From: Phocoena phocoena
Lineage: Eukaryota > Chordata > Mammalia > Artiodactyla > Phocoenidae
NCBI RefSeq assembly: GCF_963924675.1
Contig: NC_089232.1
Coordinates: 36,599,312 to 36,663,311, forward strand
Length of the DNA: 64,000 bases
Reading direction: 5' to 3'
Below are positions 1 to 12,375 of this stretch, one piece after another (position 1 is the first letter of the stretch; every line of letters starts with the position of its first letter). Position numbers and translations under genes: made by a program. Under the pieces are notes generated by a model. The model worked only from the letters and a program-made list of their open reading frames with translations. It made no database searches and was not told where the DNA came from.

Positions 1-640
1 TCCAAGTTTTTCGTTTTAGTTAATACTGAAATAAATATCTTTGCAGAAAGTGCTTTTTTCCTTCTTTTAAGTTAATTCACCTCTATTACAGAGAGGGGCA
101 TGTAGTAAATGCTCGGCAAATATTTGTTGTATAAGTAAATTATTTGTAATATGTTATCAGGAATGCGAATATGAGATCAAATATTAAAACAGTGCTGGTG
201 TAAACAAACTTAATGTCTCTTGGTATAGAGTAAGTAAATTTCCAAAAGAATTTTTACTTAGTTTCAATGTCGTCAGATAAGTTGATCAGCACATCATTTT
301 CATCAATCCATCTTTTAAAATCTTGTTAATTAACAAGAGGTCAAGGCATGACAATAATACTGTTGAAATCAAAGGATATGGAGAGTCTGAATCAATATGG
401 AGCGTGAGTCACGTTTTTAATTGTTTTTAAAGTCTTTGCTTAATATAGTGTAATTCTTTAAGTCCTCATTCTAACTTTCAAAGCAGAACATGTAATGGGA
501 TCAGTTAACCTCCCAGATTTTAACATCTTAGGCAGTTTGGGTTTATTGACTTTAACCCAAAGGACCAAAGTGGAACAGAATTTGTTATAAGGTGAAGTAT
601 GAGCTACAGGGGAAGGACAAGAGGCCATGGATCTTGGCTA
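1..640. other. Intergenic, nothing firm
   Basis: AT-rich sequence with no gene. About 90-150 resembles the 3' end of a sense L2 element (aaatgctcggcaaatatttg type motif). The rest is unrecognised. Confidence 0.5.
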
Positions 641-2245
641 CTCAGACTGTGGTTCCCAGACCAGCTGCATCAGCATCACCTGGGATGTTAGAAATACAGA
701 AGATGTTAGTAATGCATCACTTGTTAGAAATGCAGAAGCCCAGACCTACTGAATCCAAATCAGCATTTTAACGAGAGCTCCAGGTGATTCTTATGCACAT
801 GAAGTGGAGAAGCAGTACTCTGTTTTTTTTTTTTTTTAACATTTTTATTGGGGTATAATTGCTTTACAATGGTGTGTTAGTTTCTGCTTTATAACAAACT
901 GAATCAGCTATACATATACATATATCCTCATATCTCCTCCCTCTTGCATCTCCCTCCCATCCTGCCTATCCCACCCCTCTAGGTGGTCACAAAGCACCAA
1001 GCTGATCTCCCTGTGCTATGCGGCTGCTTCCCACTAGCTATCTATTTTACATTTGGTAGTATATATATGTCCATGCCACTCTCTCACTTTGTCCCAGCTT
1101 ACCCTTCCCATTCCCCGCGTCCTCAAGTCCATTCTCTATGTCTGTGTCTTTATTCCTGTCCTGCCCCTAGGTTCTTCAGAACCTTTTTTTTTAAGATTCC
1201 ATATATATGTGTTAGCATACGGTATTTGTTTTTCTCTTTCTGACTTACTTCACTCTGTATGACAGACTCTAGGTCCACCCACCTCACTACAAATAACTAA
1301 ATTTTGTTTCTTTTATGGCCGAGTAATATTCCATTGTATATATGTGCCACATCTTCTTTATCCATTCATCTGTCGATGGACACCTAGGTTGCTTCCATGT
1401 CCTGGCTATTGTAAATAGAGCTGCAATGAACATTATGGTGCATGTCTCTTTTTGAATTATGGTTTTCTCAGGGTATATGGCCAGTAGTGGGATTGCTGGG
1501 TCATATGGTAGTTCTATTTTTAGTTTTTTAAGGCACCTCCATACTGTTCTTCATAGTGGCTGTATCAATTTACATTCCTACCAACAGTGCAAGAGGGTTC
1601 CCTTTTCTCCACACCCTCTCCAGCATTTGTTGTTTGTAGGATTTTTGATGATGGCCTTTCTGACCGGTGTGAGGTGATACCTCATTGTAGTTTTGATTTG
1701 CATTTCTCTAATGATTAGTGATGTTGAGCATCTTTTCATGTGTTTGTTGGCAATCTGTATATCTTCTTTGGAGAAATGTCTATTTAGGTCTTCTGCCCAT
1801 TTTTGGATTGGGTTGTTTGTTTTCTTGATATTGAGCTGCTTATAAATTTTGGAGATTAATCCTTTGTCAGTTGCTTCATTTGCAAATATTTTCTCCCATT
1901 CTGAGGGTTGTCTTTTCATCTTGTTTATGGTTTCCTTTGCTGTGCAAAAGCTTTTGAGTTTCATTAGGTCCCATTTGTTTATTTTTGTTTTTATTTCCAT
2001 TTCTCTAGGAGGTGGGTCAAAAAGGATCTTGCTGTGATTTATGTCATAGAGTGTTCTGCCTATGTTTTCCTCTAAGAGTTTTATAGTGTCTGGTCTTACA
2101 TTTAGGTCTTTAATCCATTTTGAATTTATTTTTGTGTATGGTATTACGGAGTGTTCTAATTTCATTCTTCTACATGTAGCTGTCCAGTTTTCCCAGCACC
2201 ACTTATTGAAGATGCTGTCTTGGAGAAGCAGTACTCTTGACAGTG
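641..2245. mobile_element. hAT MITE (MER20-like) split by an L1 insertion
   Basis: The halves at 641-821 and 2,221-2,245 join into one short hAT-Charlie type element with the typical 'catcacctggg' and 'ctccaggtgattct' inner motifs. The L1 at 822-2,220 landed inside it. The family name is from memory. Confidence 0.55.
822..2220 (-). mobile_element. LINE-1, 5'-truncated, with perfect 17-bp TSD
   Basis: Poly(T) at the left and an L1 ORF2 C-terminus on the minus strand (frame about 1,578-2,165, including the C-X3-C-X7-H region) show an antisense L1 3' end about 1.4 kb long. The flanking 17-mer tggagaagcagtactct is present at 805-821 and 2,221-2,237 without a mismatch, so the element is moderately young. 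The 3' UTR is of the cetartiodactyl type. The ORF2 fragment cannot act by itself. Confidence 0.95.
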
Positions 2246-2734
2246 AAAATTGCTGCTGCTAGTTGTCTCTGGGCTTTAGCAGAAAGGAGAACCCATCATG
2301 AATATTAAGAACATGAACCTAAAGACAGCAAAGAGCCGCTGTAATTTTAGGTTGGGTGCTTCTTTTGAAAACATTCTCAATAGTATAGCCTGGCTTTTTA
2401 AAAAGTCAAATGTATTATGGAGAGCTTGAAATATAAGCTTATTTAGTGTCTCACAGTAATTCAGACCCATTTATTTTTCAAGTACAGATTTATTTGTCAT
2501 ACTAGCAGATAATGAATTATCTGATTTCTAAAATCCTGTAGAGATGATTTTCAACACTGTTTGCTAAAATTCCTCCTGCCACCAATTAAAATAAATTGCT
2601 CTCTATGAGATTTGAGTTCCTTGTAAGCAAGAAACTTGGTTTACTTATATCAGAGATTGTCAGAGTTACCTCTTTGGTTGACTTGTATCTACCCGTCTCT
2701 TGGGTGACTTAAGAAATCCAAAGATTTGGGCCCT

Positions 2735-2999
2735 AACTCAGTTCTCTGAATCAGACTCTGTGGGTTTGGAGCTTAAGAATCTGCATCTACAAGTTGATTC
2801 TAATGCACAACAAAGTTGGAGCAACACTGTCTTTCAAGTTTTAGCAGAAAGCTGAACACCTGAGCAGTGGTTCTTAACTTTAGATGAACAATGGAACCAC
2901 CTGGAAAACCTTGAAGAAACACTGATGTCTGAGTCCCACTCCCAGAGATTTTTATTTAATTGGCCTGAGGTATATAGCCTGGGCATGGAGAACCACTGA
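2735..2999. mobile_element. One or two hAT MITEs (MER20-like)
   Basis: About 2,865-2,999 has ends cagtggttcttaac and gagaaccactg, an inverted terminal repeat pair of the hAT-Charlie MITE type, with the inner 'ccagagattt...atttaattgg' motif. A second, poorer copy may lie at 2,738-2,822. Confidence 0.6.
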
Positions 3000-3564
3000 C
3001 AAGGTGCTTTTATAAACAATTATCTCACTGTACTCATCATCTACTTTGTGTGGAAAGAGAAGCAGCCGGAGGTTAGAATATACATGGAGTCATGATCAGT
3101 GACAAAGCATTGGCCAACTGGTCAGGGCCTGGAAGAAGAAAGATTGAGAGATCAGGGAGGAAGAAGTCTGGGGTGGGATGGCCATATAGGAGCAGGTACA
3201 AAGTGGATATGAAGATTGCATGTGAACACCCACTGAGAGCATCTACCACAGAAGAGGCACTAAACACCAGGAGACAAAATGACTCAGCTGGCTGATTCAC
3301 TCAGCCTCCATCATCAGCTCCTATGCTGATCTAATAGACATATAAACAGAGCAGCCATGGTGGCAGGGCGGGGACTATTGTAATGGCCCCAAAACTTGGC
3401 TCTCTGTGGGGTCAGTTGAGTCCCTGGTTGAAACTACATCACAGTCCAACTCCTCCCTCTGTCCAGTCCTGACTCCCTTTCCCTTCTGCAGGTGTTGATC
3501 CCAGTAAACTCCTTGCTTGATCATCTCCTTCTCAGAGTCTACTTCCCAGGGAACTCAGCTTGTA
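3000..3564. other. Possible old LTR fragment, unassigned
   Basis: No gene. The stretch 3,300-3,560 has the look of an old ERVL-class LTR in sense orientation, but I cannot name it. The first 300 bases are unrecognised. Confidence 0.3.
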
Positions 3565-3905
3565 ACGACTGACAATGCCAAGTGTTGATGACCATGTGCA
3601 ACAGTTGTAATTCTCATACACTGCTTGTGGGACTGTAACTTGGTACAAACATTTTAGAAAACTGAAAGTATCTACTGAAACTGAACATAAGCATACCCTA
3701 TCATCCAATGATGGTACTCCGAGGTATATACACAAGAGAAATGCAGACATATGTGCAGCAAGGCTTGTACAAGAATGATCATAGCAGCACTTTTTGCAAT
3801 AGCCCAAAATTGGAAATACCCCAAATATCCATTAATATAATGAATGGTTAAAAACCTATGAAATTTTCATATAATGAAATACTATTTTGAACTGAAGGAG
3901 TTGAA
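3565..3905 (+). mobile_element. Old LINE-1 fragment
   Basis: Diverged sense copy of the L1 ORF2 end/3' region ('caagtgttgatgaccatgtg', 'tagcagcactttttgcaata'). Many substitutions and stops. Confidence 0.7.
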
Positions 3906-4345
3906 AAAACAGCAGAGCAAGAAGGTCTCTCCCACCTTCCCCTACTCACCCCCCTTCCTACTCTTCTCCTCTGAAACAGGTCATAAAACTCTCATGTGAG
4001 AGGTGCCCTCACTATAGCTGGAGTAGAGGTGCATCCTAATTTTGGAAGACAAAGGGACACCAAGAAGCATCCTAACAAACAGGCCTTGTGAATTTCCCCT
4101 AGTTTACTACATTATCTCATACTCCTTAACCTAGCCTCTTCCTCCATCACTGTCCACTCTTCATCAAACCTAGTGTAAAATACACAGCTGTTTCTTTGTG
4201 TCTTCACTTTCATATGAAGGCTCCCGTGTCAAGTAAAATTTATATTAAATTTGTATGCTCTTCTCCTGTTAACCTGTCTCTGTCAGTTTAATTGTCAGAC
4301 CCATCCAGGGACCCTAAGAGGGTCAAAGAAAACTTTTTTCTTCTC
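3906..4345 (+). mobile_element. Probable ancient LTR (ERV type), solo
   Basis: The right part ('aacctgtctctgtcagttta' and 'agggaccctaagagggt') resembles the 3' end of an endogenous retroviral LTR. No internal retroviral genes are visible. The family is not determined. Confidence 0.4.
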
Positions 4346-4384
4346 TACAGTAATAACCTGGAGAAGACAGAAAGGGGGCTTCTG

Positions 4385-4735
4385 GAGTATTGGTAATGTT
4401 CTCTTTCTTGATATGAGATGTAGTTACATGAGTGTTTTCATTTTATGAAAGTTAATTGAGCCATACATTTTAATGTCTATAAGTTATACATCAGTTAAAA
4501 CTCCTTACCTGTTAGGGAAACCTACTAAATTATTCATGAGTGAAATAATACAGTATCCGAGATTTTATTTTAGAAGACTTCAGAAAAATAATTAGGCATG
4601 GGATAAGTGAACAAAATATAGAATGTTAATAATTTTTAAGCTGTGTGATAGATACCAGAAAGTTTGTTATTCTGTTCTCTACTTTTGTGTATTTCAATGG
4701 TTTTATAGCAAAAAGTTATAAAAAAATGAGCAAAA
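4385..4735 (+). mobile_element. Old L1 3' ends
   Basis: Two adjacent pieces (4,385-4,500 and 4,545-4,735) resemble 3' tails of mammalian-wide L1 families ('gttctctttcttgatatgag', 'ctctacttttgtgtatttca'). No coding capacity. Confidence 0.5.
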
Positions 4736-4959
4736 TTTTAATCTTAGGCTAGAGAAGGACATAAAACCCAACAGTCATATATGAGAAAAATGACGATGGC
4801 TTCAACATCCATTCCAGCCCCCTTCCTCCCTGCCTTGCACTGTAAAGGCTGTATAGTGAAATGCTGGCATTTTGAGCCCCCTGCCTCTGAGCCTGTCTAT
4901 GTGACCTAATGTTGTTTACTGAGATGTAGGCAGAAATTATACATTTTAGCTACATACAT

Positions 4960-5760
4960 AAGAAGTACAAATCAAAATAACAATGAGGTATCATCTATTT
5001 TTCACCTATTAGATTGATAAAGATCAAAAAGTTTAGTACCAAGTGTTGACAGTTCAAGGACAAAGTTACTCTCCTACACTATTGGTGGAAATATAAGTTC
5101 ATATAAAATCTTTTGGAAGGGAGATTTGGAAATATCTATCAAAATTCTTCTGAAAGCAAAAGCAACATTTGAGTGGTAAGAGGGGATAAAAAGGAAACAA
5201 GTATAAGAGTCTACGTAGAGTCAAAGTTGATTCATTAGATGACTGACTAAATATGAAGGAAAGGGTCCAAAATTACTAGGGTCTTAAATAGAAGTAGGAA
5301 AGTCAGGAAGAGGTACTTGCTTGGGAAAGAAGATCAATAATTCTGTTTGAGATATGTTTTCTGTTACTTCACAGTTAAGGCAATTTTTGTAGTCTGTCTA
5401 GCTCTAGGTCTAGATGTTAAGACATATACTCATATAGAAGATTAGCAATTTCATCAAGTAGCAATCCAGGAATTTAACAGGAAGCAAACTGACAGAATGC
5501 CACTTAGCCTCAACTGTAAGTAGGACCCATTAAAGAAAATGTATTTCAAATAATGGTTAGAAACTTTTTACCCCCTATCCAACTAGCAAAGATTTGAAAA
5601 AAAATAATATAGATTGGCAAAGAGGTAGGGAAATGGATACTAGTTATACATGCTGGTGGCAATAAAACTGATAACTTCTAGAAGACAATTGTACAGTATA
5701 TAGCAAATACCTAAAAAGTGTAAGGCCTTTTGAAACATCAACTCCAATTCTATCTGAAGT
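4960..5760 (+). mobile_element. Old L1 ORF2 fragments (two pieces)
   Basis: 4,963-5,165 and 5,560-5,760 match the L1 ORF2 segment ending in the 'acactattggtggaaatata' motif. Both are heavily mutated and in sense. The DNA between them is unrecognised. Confidence 0.6.
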
Positions 5761-6299
5761 GTTTGCAAATATTTTTACTTAATTTTTGTGTTTTTTTCAT
5801 CAAAGTAATATGTGCACATGGTTCTAAAAAAGTAAATTATTCTAGAAGACTTATGTGGGGATACAGTTGGACCTCTGCTCCATCTCTTATCCACACTGCT
5901 CTTGAGAGGCTGCCACTTTCAATTTCTAACTGTTTTATCTATTATTTACCTCTTTGTGTTTAAGTACTTTGCTCATTCAGCTATTTCTCGATTTCTCAAT
6001 TTAAGACATTGTCTATTGACATCCTGTTACGGTGGTTGAGGATTTAGCCCTTTTACTCCACCTCCACCTCCACTTCCCTTCCCCACCTCCTCGCACTATA
6101 GATTTATCATAATCTTTAAATGTCACATGGCAAGACTTTTTGGCAAAAATGTCACAAGGCAAAAATATTTTAAGCCAGTAGTCAGAACTTACATAATTAC
6201 GACCATATATAAAGATTTTCAAGTCTCAAAAGGCTGGAAATATTTTTTTTCCAAGCCTCCAAACACAGAACCATCAATCTATCAGTCCACTTTTATTCT

Positions 6300-6314
6300 C
6301 AAAAAAAAAAAAAA
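6300..6314. repeat. Short poly(A) run
   Basis: Simple A-run. There is no clear retroelement in front of it. Confidence 0.6.
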
Positions 6315-6479
6315 ATCTCTTTCTTCTTGATCTAATTAGGACTGAATGAACCCTAGGCTTTGAGGCATGGTTGTCATTCTAGCATTCTAAGACTTCTCTC
6401 ACCATCCTCTGGGTTAGCTCTCCCATTTCCTGGGCTCCTTGTCATCTTTCTTGGTTGACTGTCTTATATTTCTGAAATA

Positions 6480-7266
6480 GTAATTTCCCTAGAAAGGATA
6501 CATAAAACATACATTTTTGAGATCTTGAATCTCTGAAAATGTCTTTATTCTACCCTCACACTGTATTGGTTGGATATAAAATTCTTAGCTAAACATAATT
6601 TCACTTCAGAATGTTGAAGATAATATTCCATTTTCTTCTAGAATTGAGTGATATTATTGAGAAGGCTGAAGTTATTGTTCTTCCTTTTTTTTTTTTTTTT
6701 TGCGGTATGTGGGCCTCTCACTGTCGTGGCCTCTCCCACTGTGGAGCACAGGCTCCAGACGTGCAGGCCCAGCGGCCATGGCCCACGGGCCCAGCCACTC
6801 CGCAGCATGTGGGATCTTCCCGGACTGGGGCACAAACCCGCGTCCCCTGCATTGGCAGGCGGACTTTCAACCACTGCACCACCAGGGAAACCCTTTTCTT
6901 CCTTTTGATACAATCATCTTTCCCCTCTTTAGAAGGTCTTATGATCTTTATGCTCAGTGTACTAATATTTTATCATCATGTCCTTGTTACAGGACTTTTT
7001 TCAATCATTGGGCTGGGTATTTCACCTGGTGATTATGTTCTTTACATCAGATAAAGTTTCTAGGATTTCGTTTATAATTTTTTCTCCTTCATTTTTGTCC
7101 TGTGCTCTCTGGAACTCTAACTAGCTAAACAATGGAATTTCTGTTTGATTTTTAAAGTCTCTTACATTTTTCCCCGACTTTCTATCTCCTTGTCTTCTTC
7201 GTCTTCAATATTCTCCTCTTGATCTTCTTTGGGACTTTTTTATTTCAGTGATTGTATTTTTACTTT
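6480..7266 (-). mobile_element. Old L1 5'-region fragment, interrupted by SINEs
   Basis: Sequence on both sides of the SINE at 6,685 resembles the inner 5' part of old L1 elements in antisense ('gaaaatgtctttattctacc'). The assignment is weak. There is no intact frame. Confidence 0.4.
6685..6893 (-). mobile_element. CHR-type tRNA-derived SINE
   Basis: Poly(T) at the left and the element's 5' end (accagggaaaccc) at the right. An 11-bp TSD ttcttcctttt lies at 6,678-6,688 and 6,896-6,906. The long reading frames here are by-products of the GC-rich SINE. Confidence 0.9.
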
Positions 7267-7274
7267 TCAAATAC

Positions 7275-7396
7275 TTTTTTTTTTTTTTTTTTTTGGCTGT
7301 GCTGCATGGCTCGTGGGATCTTAGTTCCCTGATTGAACCCAGGTCCTTGGCAGTGAAAGCACGGAGTCCTAACCAGTGGACCACCAGGGAATTCCC
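7275..7396 (-). mobile_element. Short tRNA-derived SINE (CHR/ART2-like)
   Basis: Shorter SINE form ending 'ccaccagggaattccc', antisense, with poly(T) at the left. TSD tcaaatac / tcaagtac plus the T-run (7,267-7,280 and 7,397-7,410). Confidence 0.85.
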
Positions 7397-7514
7397 TCAA
7401 GTACTTTTTTTTAAAAAAGGTGTTTTTTGTTTTTGCGTTTTTTTCTGCATCCTGCATCATCTTTGTTTCCTCCAAGTTCCTTTTTTCTTTGTTACCTCTG
7501 ATGTTGTGGACTTG

Positions 7515-7965
7515 TTTTTAAATTTTTATTTTATATTGGAGTATAGTTGATTTACAATGTGTTAGCTTCAGGTGTACAGCAAAGTGATTTAGTTATACAT
7601 ATACATATTTTTATTCTTTTTCAGATTCTTTTCCTATATAGGTTATTACAGAATACTGAGTAGAGTTCCCTGTGCTGTACAGTAGGTCCTTGTTGATTAT
7701 CTGTTTTATGTATAGTAGTGTGTATATGTTAATCCCAACCTCCCCCCACCTTTCCCCTTTGGTAACCATAAGTTTGTTTTCTAAGTCTGGGTCAGTTTCT
7801 GTTTTGTAAATAAGTTCATTTATATCATTTTTTAGATTCCACATATAAGTGATATCATATAATATTTGTCTTTCTCTGACTTACTTAGTATGATAATCTG
7901 TAGGTCCATCCATGTTGCTGCAAATGGCATTATTTCATTCTTTTTTATGGCTGAGTAATATTCCA
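7515..7965 (-). mobile_element. L1 3' end, 5'-truncated
   Basis: Antisense L1 3' UTR ('ggagtatagttgatttacaa', 'tggctgagtaatattcca') that stops abruptly at about 7,965. No clear TSD. Confidence 0.85.
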
Positions 7966-8450
7966 AGGCTTTTCTTAATTGTCGGGTGACTCTTGGGTCT
8001 CTGTTCTTTTTCTAAGTGACAGAAATCAACTAAAAAAGTAAATTGAAAGCACTTGCTGGGGTGAAGGGAACAGATCAAATGATGGGCTTCTCTTAGGGTG
8101 ATCAATTGGTATAACAGCCTTCTTATTGGCCAATTACCTAAAGCCAGTATGTGAAAATATCTTTTTCTAAGGCTATTTAGTTTCTCCATTGAAGAATCCT
8201 CCATTCTTCTATCTTAAGCATTTTGTGAGCAAGGCATAGAAAGGACCTGAGTTACATTTGACTTATTACTACTTGCTGACCTCACTTATATATTTAGGCT
8301 GGTGCAACCAAGGAAACTTAGGGTAAACCTACGTTAAGAAAATAGATGGGAAGTACATATACAATATTTAAAAATAGTTATCACCTATTATGGATTCATG
8401 GGTGATTTTAATTCTCTTCTTTTTCTACAAAGTTATGTGATTTTAAAAAA
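7966..8450. other. Unannotated intergenic stretch
   Basis: I see no gene or recognisable repeat here. Confidence 0.5.
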
Positions 8451-8454
8451 TTAT

Positions 8455-9285
8455 TTAAGTAAAGGCAAGCCATATGAAATAAACAACCCAATTTTTTAAT
8501 GGAAAAAAAGATTTCAACAGATATTTTAACCAAAGAGGATGGATAGCAAGTAAGTACATGTAAAGATGCACAACATCTTTGGTTATTAGGGAAATACAAA
8601 TTGAAACTACAATGAGATACCACTACACACTCATTAGAATGGTTTCTAAAAACAAAACTTATAATACCAAGTGCTGGTTAGGGTGCAGAGCAATTCTCAT
8701 ATATTGTTGATGGGGATGCAAATTTCTGCAGAAACTTTGGAAAACAATTTGGCAGTTTTCATGAAGTTACACACTTACCATGTGACCAAATAATCCCACT
8801 CCTAGGTATTTACCCAAGAGAAAAGAATATAGTTCACACAAAGACTTGTATATGAGTATTTATAATAGATATATTCATAATAGCCAAAACCTGGAAATAA
8901 CTCAAATATCCTTCAACTGTAATACCTCTGTACCATGGAATACAATTTAGCAATTAAAAGAATTAAATTATTGATATGCCAACAATATGGATGAATCTCA
9001 AATGCATTATGCTAAGTGAGAGAAGCCAGACTCAAGAGGCTATATATTATCTGATTCAATTTATATGACATTCTGGAAAAGGCAAAACTATAGGGACAGA
9101 GAATAGGTCAGTGGTTGTCAAGGGTTTGTGGTGAGGGGATGGACTAACAAAGGGACAGCATCAGGAAACTTTCTGAGTGATGGCACTGTCCTGTGTCTTA
9201 ATTATGTGACTCTATACGTTTGTCAAAACTTATAATGCTAGGCATCAAAAAAGTGACTTTTATTGTACATAAATATTTTTTTAAA
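8455..9285 (+). mobile_element. Old LINE-1 (ORF2 end plus 3' UTR)
   Basis: Sense copy covering the ORF2 C-terminal part ('caaattgaaactacaatgag', 'aatcccactcctaggtattt') and the 3' UTR to about 9,285. Frame broken many times. Confidence 0.85.
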
Positions 9286-10980
9286 TAAAAAACTATCTCC
9301 ATGCATTAAAATTACAGCAAAATACTTAGGAGGAGCTAAGTATTTCAAAAGGATCCTATACATGGTTCCTCTAAATAGCAAAACCCCTCTGGCATTAAAA
9401 TATAATTAAATTTATAAAGTTAATTCACATAAAGATTCTAAAACATGTGTATCATATGTTGTCTTAATACTGATAATCCTTAGCCCATGAAGTCATAAGA
9501 ACTGCACCTTTAGCCTTTGAAAAGATGAGACATTGGTCAAAGAGAATCTGGATAAGACAAAGTTACATCAGTGCAACTCCATCTCTACTATTCCATTCAC
9601 TAAACACAAATTTATAATTATTTACAAATATTTGTTGGTTGCTTTCTATACATAAGAAAGAAGTGATGAGGTAGAGAATACAGAGATAAATCATGAATCT
9701 TATGCTTAAGGTCTAGTATGGGAAACAAGCCCCATTATACGTATCCATATTATAAGGCAGAAAATGACTAGTGCCTCACAAGAGGTGTGGAGGAGGGATA
9801 AAGAGAAGAGGCTTGCTTTTTCCTAGTAGTGAGCTCAGAAATCACTTTCTGGAATAGACTGCATTTTTAAAAGTTTATTCGAAGAAGAGGTAGAATTTGG
9901 ATATGCAGAGTTGGGGGTGGGGCAGGTAGGAAGAGGTGCAGGGAAGGTAATCCAAGAAATGGAGAAAAACAAAACAAAAAAAAACTCAGGGAAATTTTTT
10001 TTCAAATAATGGGGAAGTAGCTGTGAACACATCAGTTCTCCTCATCGTCACCATCATCTGAAGATCTGATGTACTGGCCACTTTGCTCACCATGCTAATT
10101 TGCCTCCAATCTTACAATGGCTATTATTGTGTTCTTCCAGCAGCGTCTTCAGGGTTAGCCCACCAAGTTCTTGGGTTCTAATCATCTGAAATTTGACATT
10201 GTTGACTTTGTCATCAAATGCTAATATGTGTGATTACTCAGTTAAAAATATATCTTATTTTGGCCTTTTTCTCCATGTCCCCCTTTGCCATTATAAATAC
10301 TATGCCTTTAAAAATGTCTCCAGAAATCTTAGTTGCTTCTCTAGTATTTCCATTAATATTAAACTTTATTTTAAATGTTCTTGTCCATGTATTGTTCAAC
10401 CAGATTTAAAGGAGGAACAGATCAAGTTTCATGTGCCCTCTTTAATTGCAATTTTCAGTACCTCAGTCATGTTCCTTTACACTCTTCTCTTTTGCAAGCT
10501 AAGTAATCACTTTGAGTCAGTTGCTGCAGTAAAACTTGAAACCTGATCATTGAAGGAGCCTGCAATTTAGCAGAAAACAAGGCACTCCAGAATCTTCTGC
10601 TCCAGCTGTACCTTGAGGATTCTGGTTTCATTTTGAAAATGGCTTACATTTCTAGTTAGTTGAGTTGCTATAATTCTTGAACAAGTTTGCAAAGTTGTTT
10701 TTTTTTTAAGGAATTACACTTGCCCACAACTCCTAGGCAGCTCACTATAGTCTTAAGATATAACACTGCTTAACCACAATTTGTGGGAAATAACATGTGC
10801 TGGTTAAATGAATTTTCTGGTAAACCCTTCTATCTTTCTATCACGTTGCATGATTCAGAAGTTTGAGTTGCTTCACTTCTGGAAACGATGTTTGAGAGAG
10901 GAGGGCACATGCTGCTAGTGGTTGTTTTGAGTGCACCTGATAATATTGTGTTGTTCTTGTCATTTGTTTCTTCTAAGGGC
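9286..10980. other. Unannotated intergenic stretch
   Basis: No supported gene. A 117-codon frame at 10,193-10,546 is AT-rich, has no recognisable domain and is likely chance. Confidence 0.5.
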
Positions 10981-10984
10981 AAAT

Positions 10985-11054
10985 CCTCTCTCTTTCTCTC
11001 TCCCTCTTCTGCGCGCGTGTGTGTGTTTGTGTGTGTGTGTGTGTGTGTTTGTGT
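10985..11054. repeat. CT-rich tract followed by (GC)n(GT)n microsatellite
   Basis: A pyrimidine tract runs to 11,010, then gcgcgc and a GT array with a few T interruptions. The alternating purine-pyrimidine stretch can form Z-DNA and is likely to vary in length. Confidence 0.9.
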
Positions 11055-11465
11055 CATTGGAGGTGCCAATTAATTGGGTTCTGGTTAACTTCAGGTTTTA
11101 CTGTTAACAGACCAAATTACCTCAGCTCTAGAAACACCTAGAATAAACTCCCTTATTTTTTTTCCTCTCACAGTCACTAGGCCTTCTAAACTAAAAAAAA
11201 AAAAAAAGATATTATTCACAAAGCCATGTCACCAAACTATTTGTGAAACCACGTTGTTGACAGCTAAAAAAACCCCTTCTATACTTCAATTTTCCAACTT
11301 AAGAGCTGGTGGTTCTGAATGCAGAAGATCCCTTTGAGTCCCAAGAGAGCACAGACTATGGAATATGAGGAGGATATAAGATATGAGGCAGATTTAACAA
11401 TGATTTGCACAGTCATAATCCCTAGACAGGGAGGGAGATGGGTGGCATATCAAAAAGTCACCATT
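11055..11465. other. Unannotated intergenic stretch
   Basis: Contains only an A-run near 11,195-11,209. Confidence 0.5.
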
Positions 11466-11469
11466 GCCA

Positions 11470-11935
11470 CCATTAATTCATCCAGCATTTTTAAAGTCTA
11501 CCATGTGCAAGTCACTGTATGAGGGGCCATAGAGGGACAGGCCATGGAGCAATAGTCTAATATGGAAACTAAGAGGTCTGCTAATAGCTTGAACAGGACA
11601 CTAGTGTGTCATAAATGCCATGTCCATGGCTCAGGAAATAAAGGATATGAAAATTGAGAAGAGGAGGATGTCACTTCTGGCTAAATGATAAGGGAACATT
11701 TCATCAAAGAGATGACATCTGAGCTGATCCTTGAAGAAGGAATAAGATTAGTAGGCAGAGTTGGCAAAGCCTAGCAAAAACAGAGGCAGGAAAACCCAAG
11801 TCTGTTCAGGGGCTGTGAGGAAAGATACGTGAAGGTGAATGACAGAAAGGCTTAGAAAGGCAGATAGGATCCAATTATGGACAACTTTTGCAAGCTAGAG
11901 TTTGAACCTTATTCCAAATAAATGAACATTTTTGA
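11470..11935 (-). mobile_element. L2 fragment, antisense
   Basis: Starts with the L2 3' end in reverse ('attcatccagcattt...ctaccatgtgcaagtcactg') and continues into 'gacatctgagctgatccttg'. Old and diverged. Confidence 0.65.
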
Positions 11936-11937
11936 CC

Positions 11938-12105
11938 AAGACAGTAGCCAAGAGCCCAGACTTTGGCATCAGATAGATCCAAGCTCAAATCCTGACTCCA
12001 CTTACCTGTGTGTGATTTTGGGCAAGTCACCTACCTTACCCCTCCAAGCCTCAGGCTAATAATCTCGATCTCACAGGCTGTTACCAGAATTAAATGCAAG
12101 TGGGA
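11938..12105 (+). mobile_element. MIR SINE
   Basis: MIR core in sense ('caaatcctgactccactta', 'gggcaagtcacctaccttac', 'cctcaggctaataatctc'). Lies between two L2 fragments. Confidence 0.8.
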
Positions 12106-12111
12106 TATGAC

Positions 12112-12375
12112 GCACTCATTCATTCAGAAAATATTTATTGACCCTCCGTTGTGTATGTCCCAGACAGTGAGCTTTGTACTGGTGATACAGCGATATAGGC
12201 CAAAGCCTGTCCTCAAGGAACACATGAGGCAATGGGTAAGACAGATAAGAAAACAGGAAATTACAGTACAGTGTAAGCAAGCAGTCAGAGGAGCTGAGTA
12301 ACTCAGATCAGGGAAGGAGATGGTAAAGAAAGCTTACCAGAGAAGGTATCCCCTGAGGCACCTGAAAGGAGCCTC
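12112..12375 (-). mobile_element. Second L2 fragment, antisense
   Basis: Begins with another L2 3' end ('cattcattcagaaaatattt'), so it is separate from the copy at 11,470. Confidence 0.7.

Noticed and set aside
6611..7054. 147-codon frame, and similar frames at 22,304-22,699, 28,846-29,133 and 56,160-56,783
   Set aside because: All run through CHR SINEs; the repeated protein text is the SINE read in different frames.
10020..10210. Minus-strand stretch ending in an acidic 'SSDDGDDEEN'-like tail, suggesting a processed pseudogene
   Set aside because: The frame is broken, I could not match it to any family, and there is no poly(T) at the expected side. A translated search of the reverse strand would settle it.
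10193..10546. 117-codon plus-strand frame
   Set aside because: AT-rich, no domain, no splice or promoter context.
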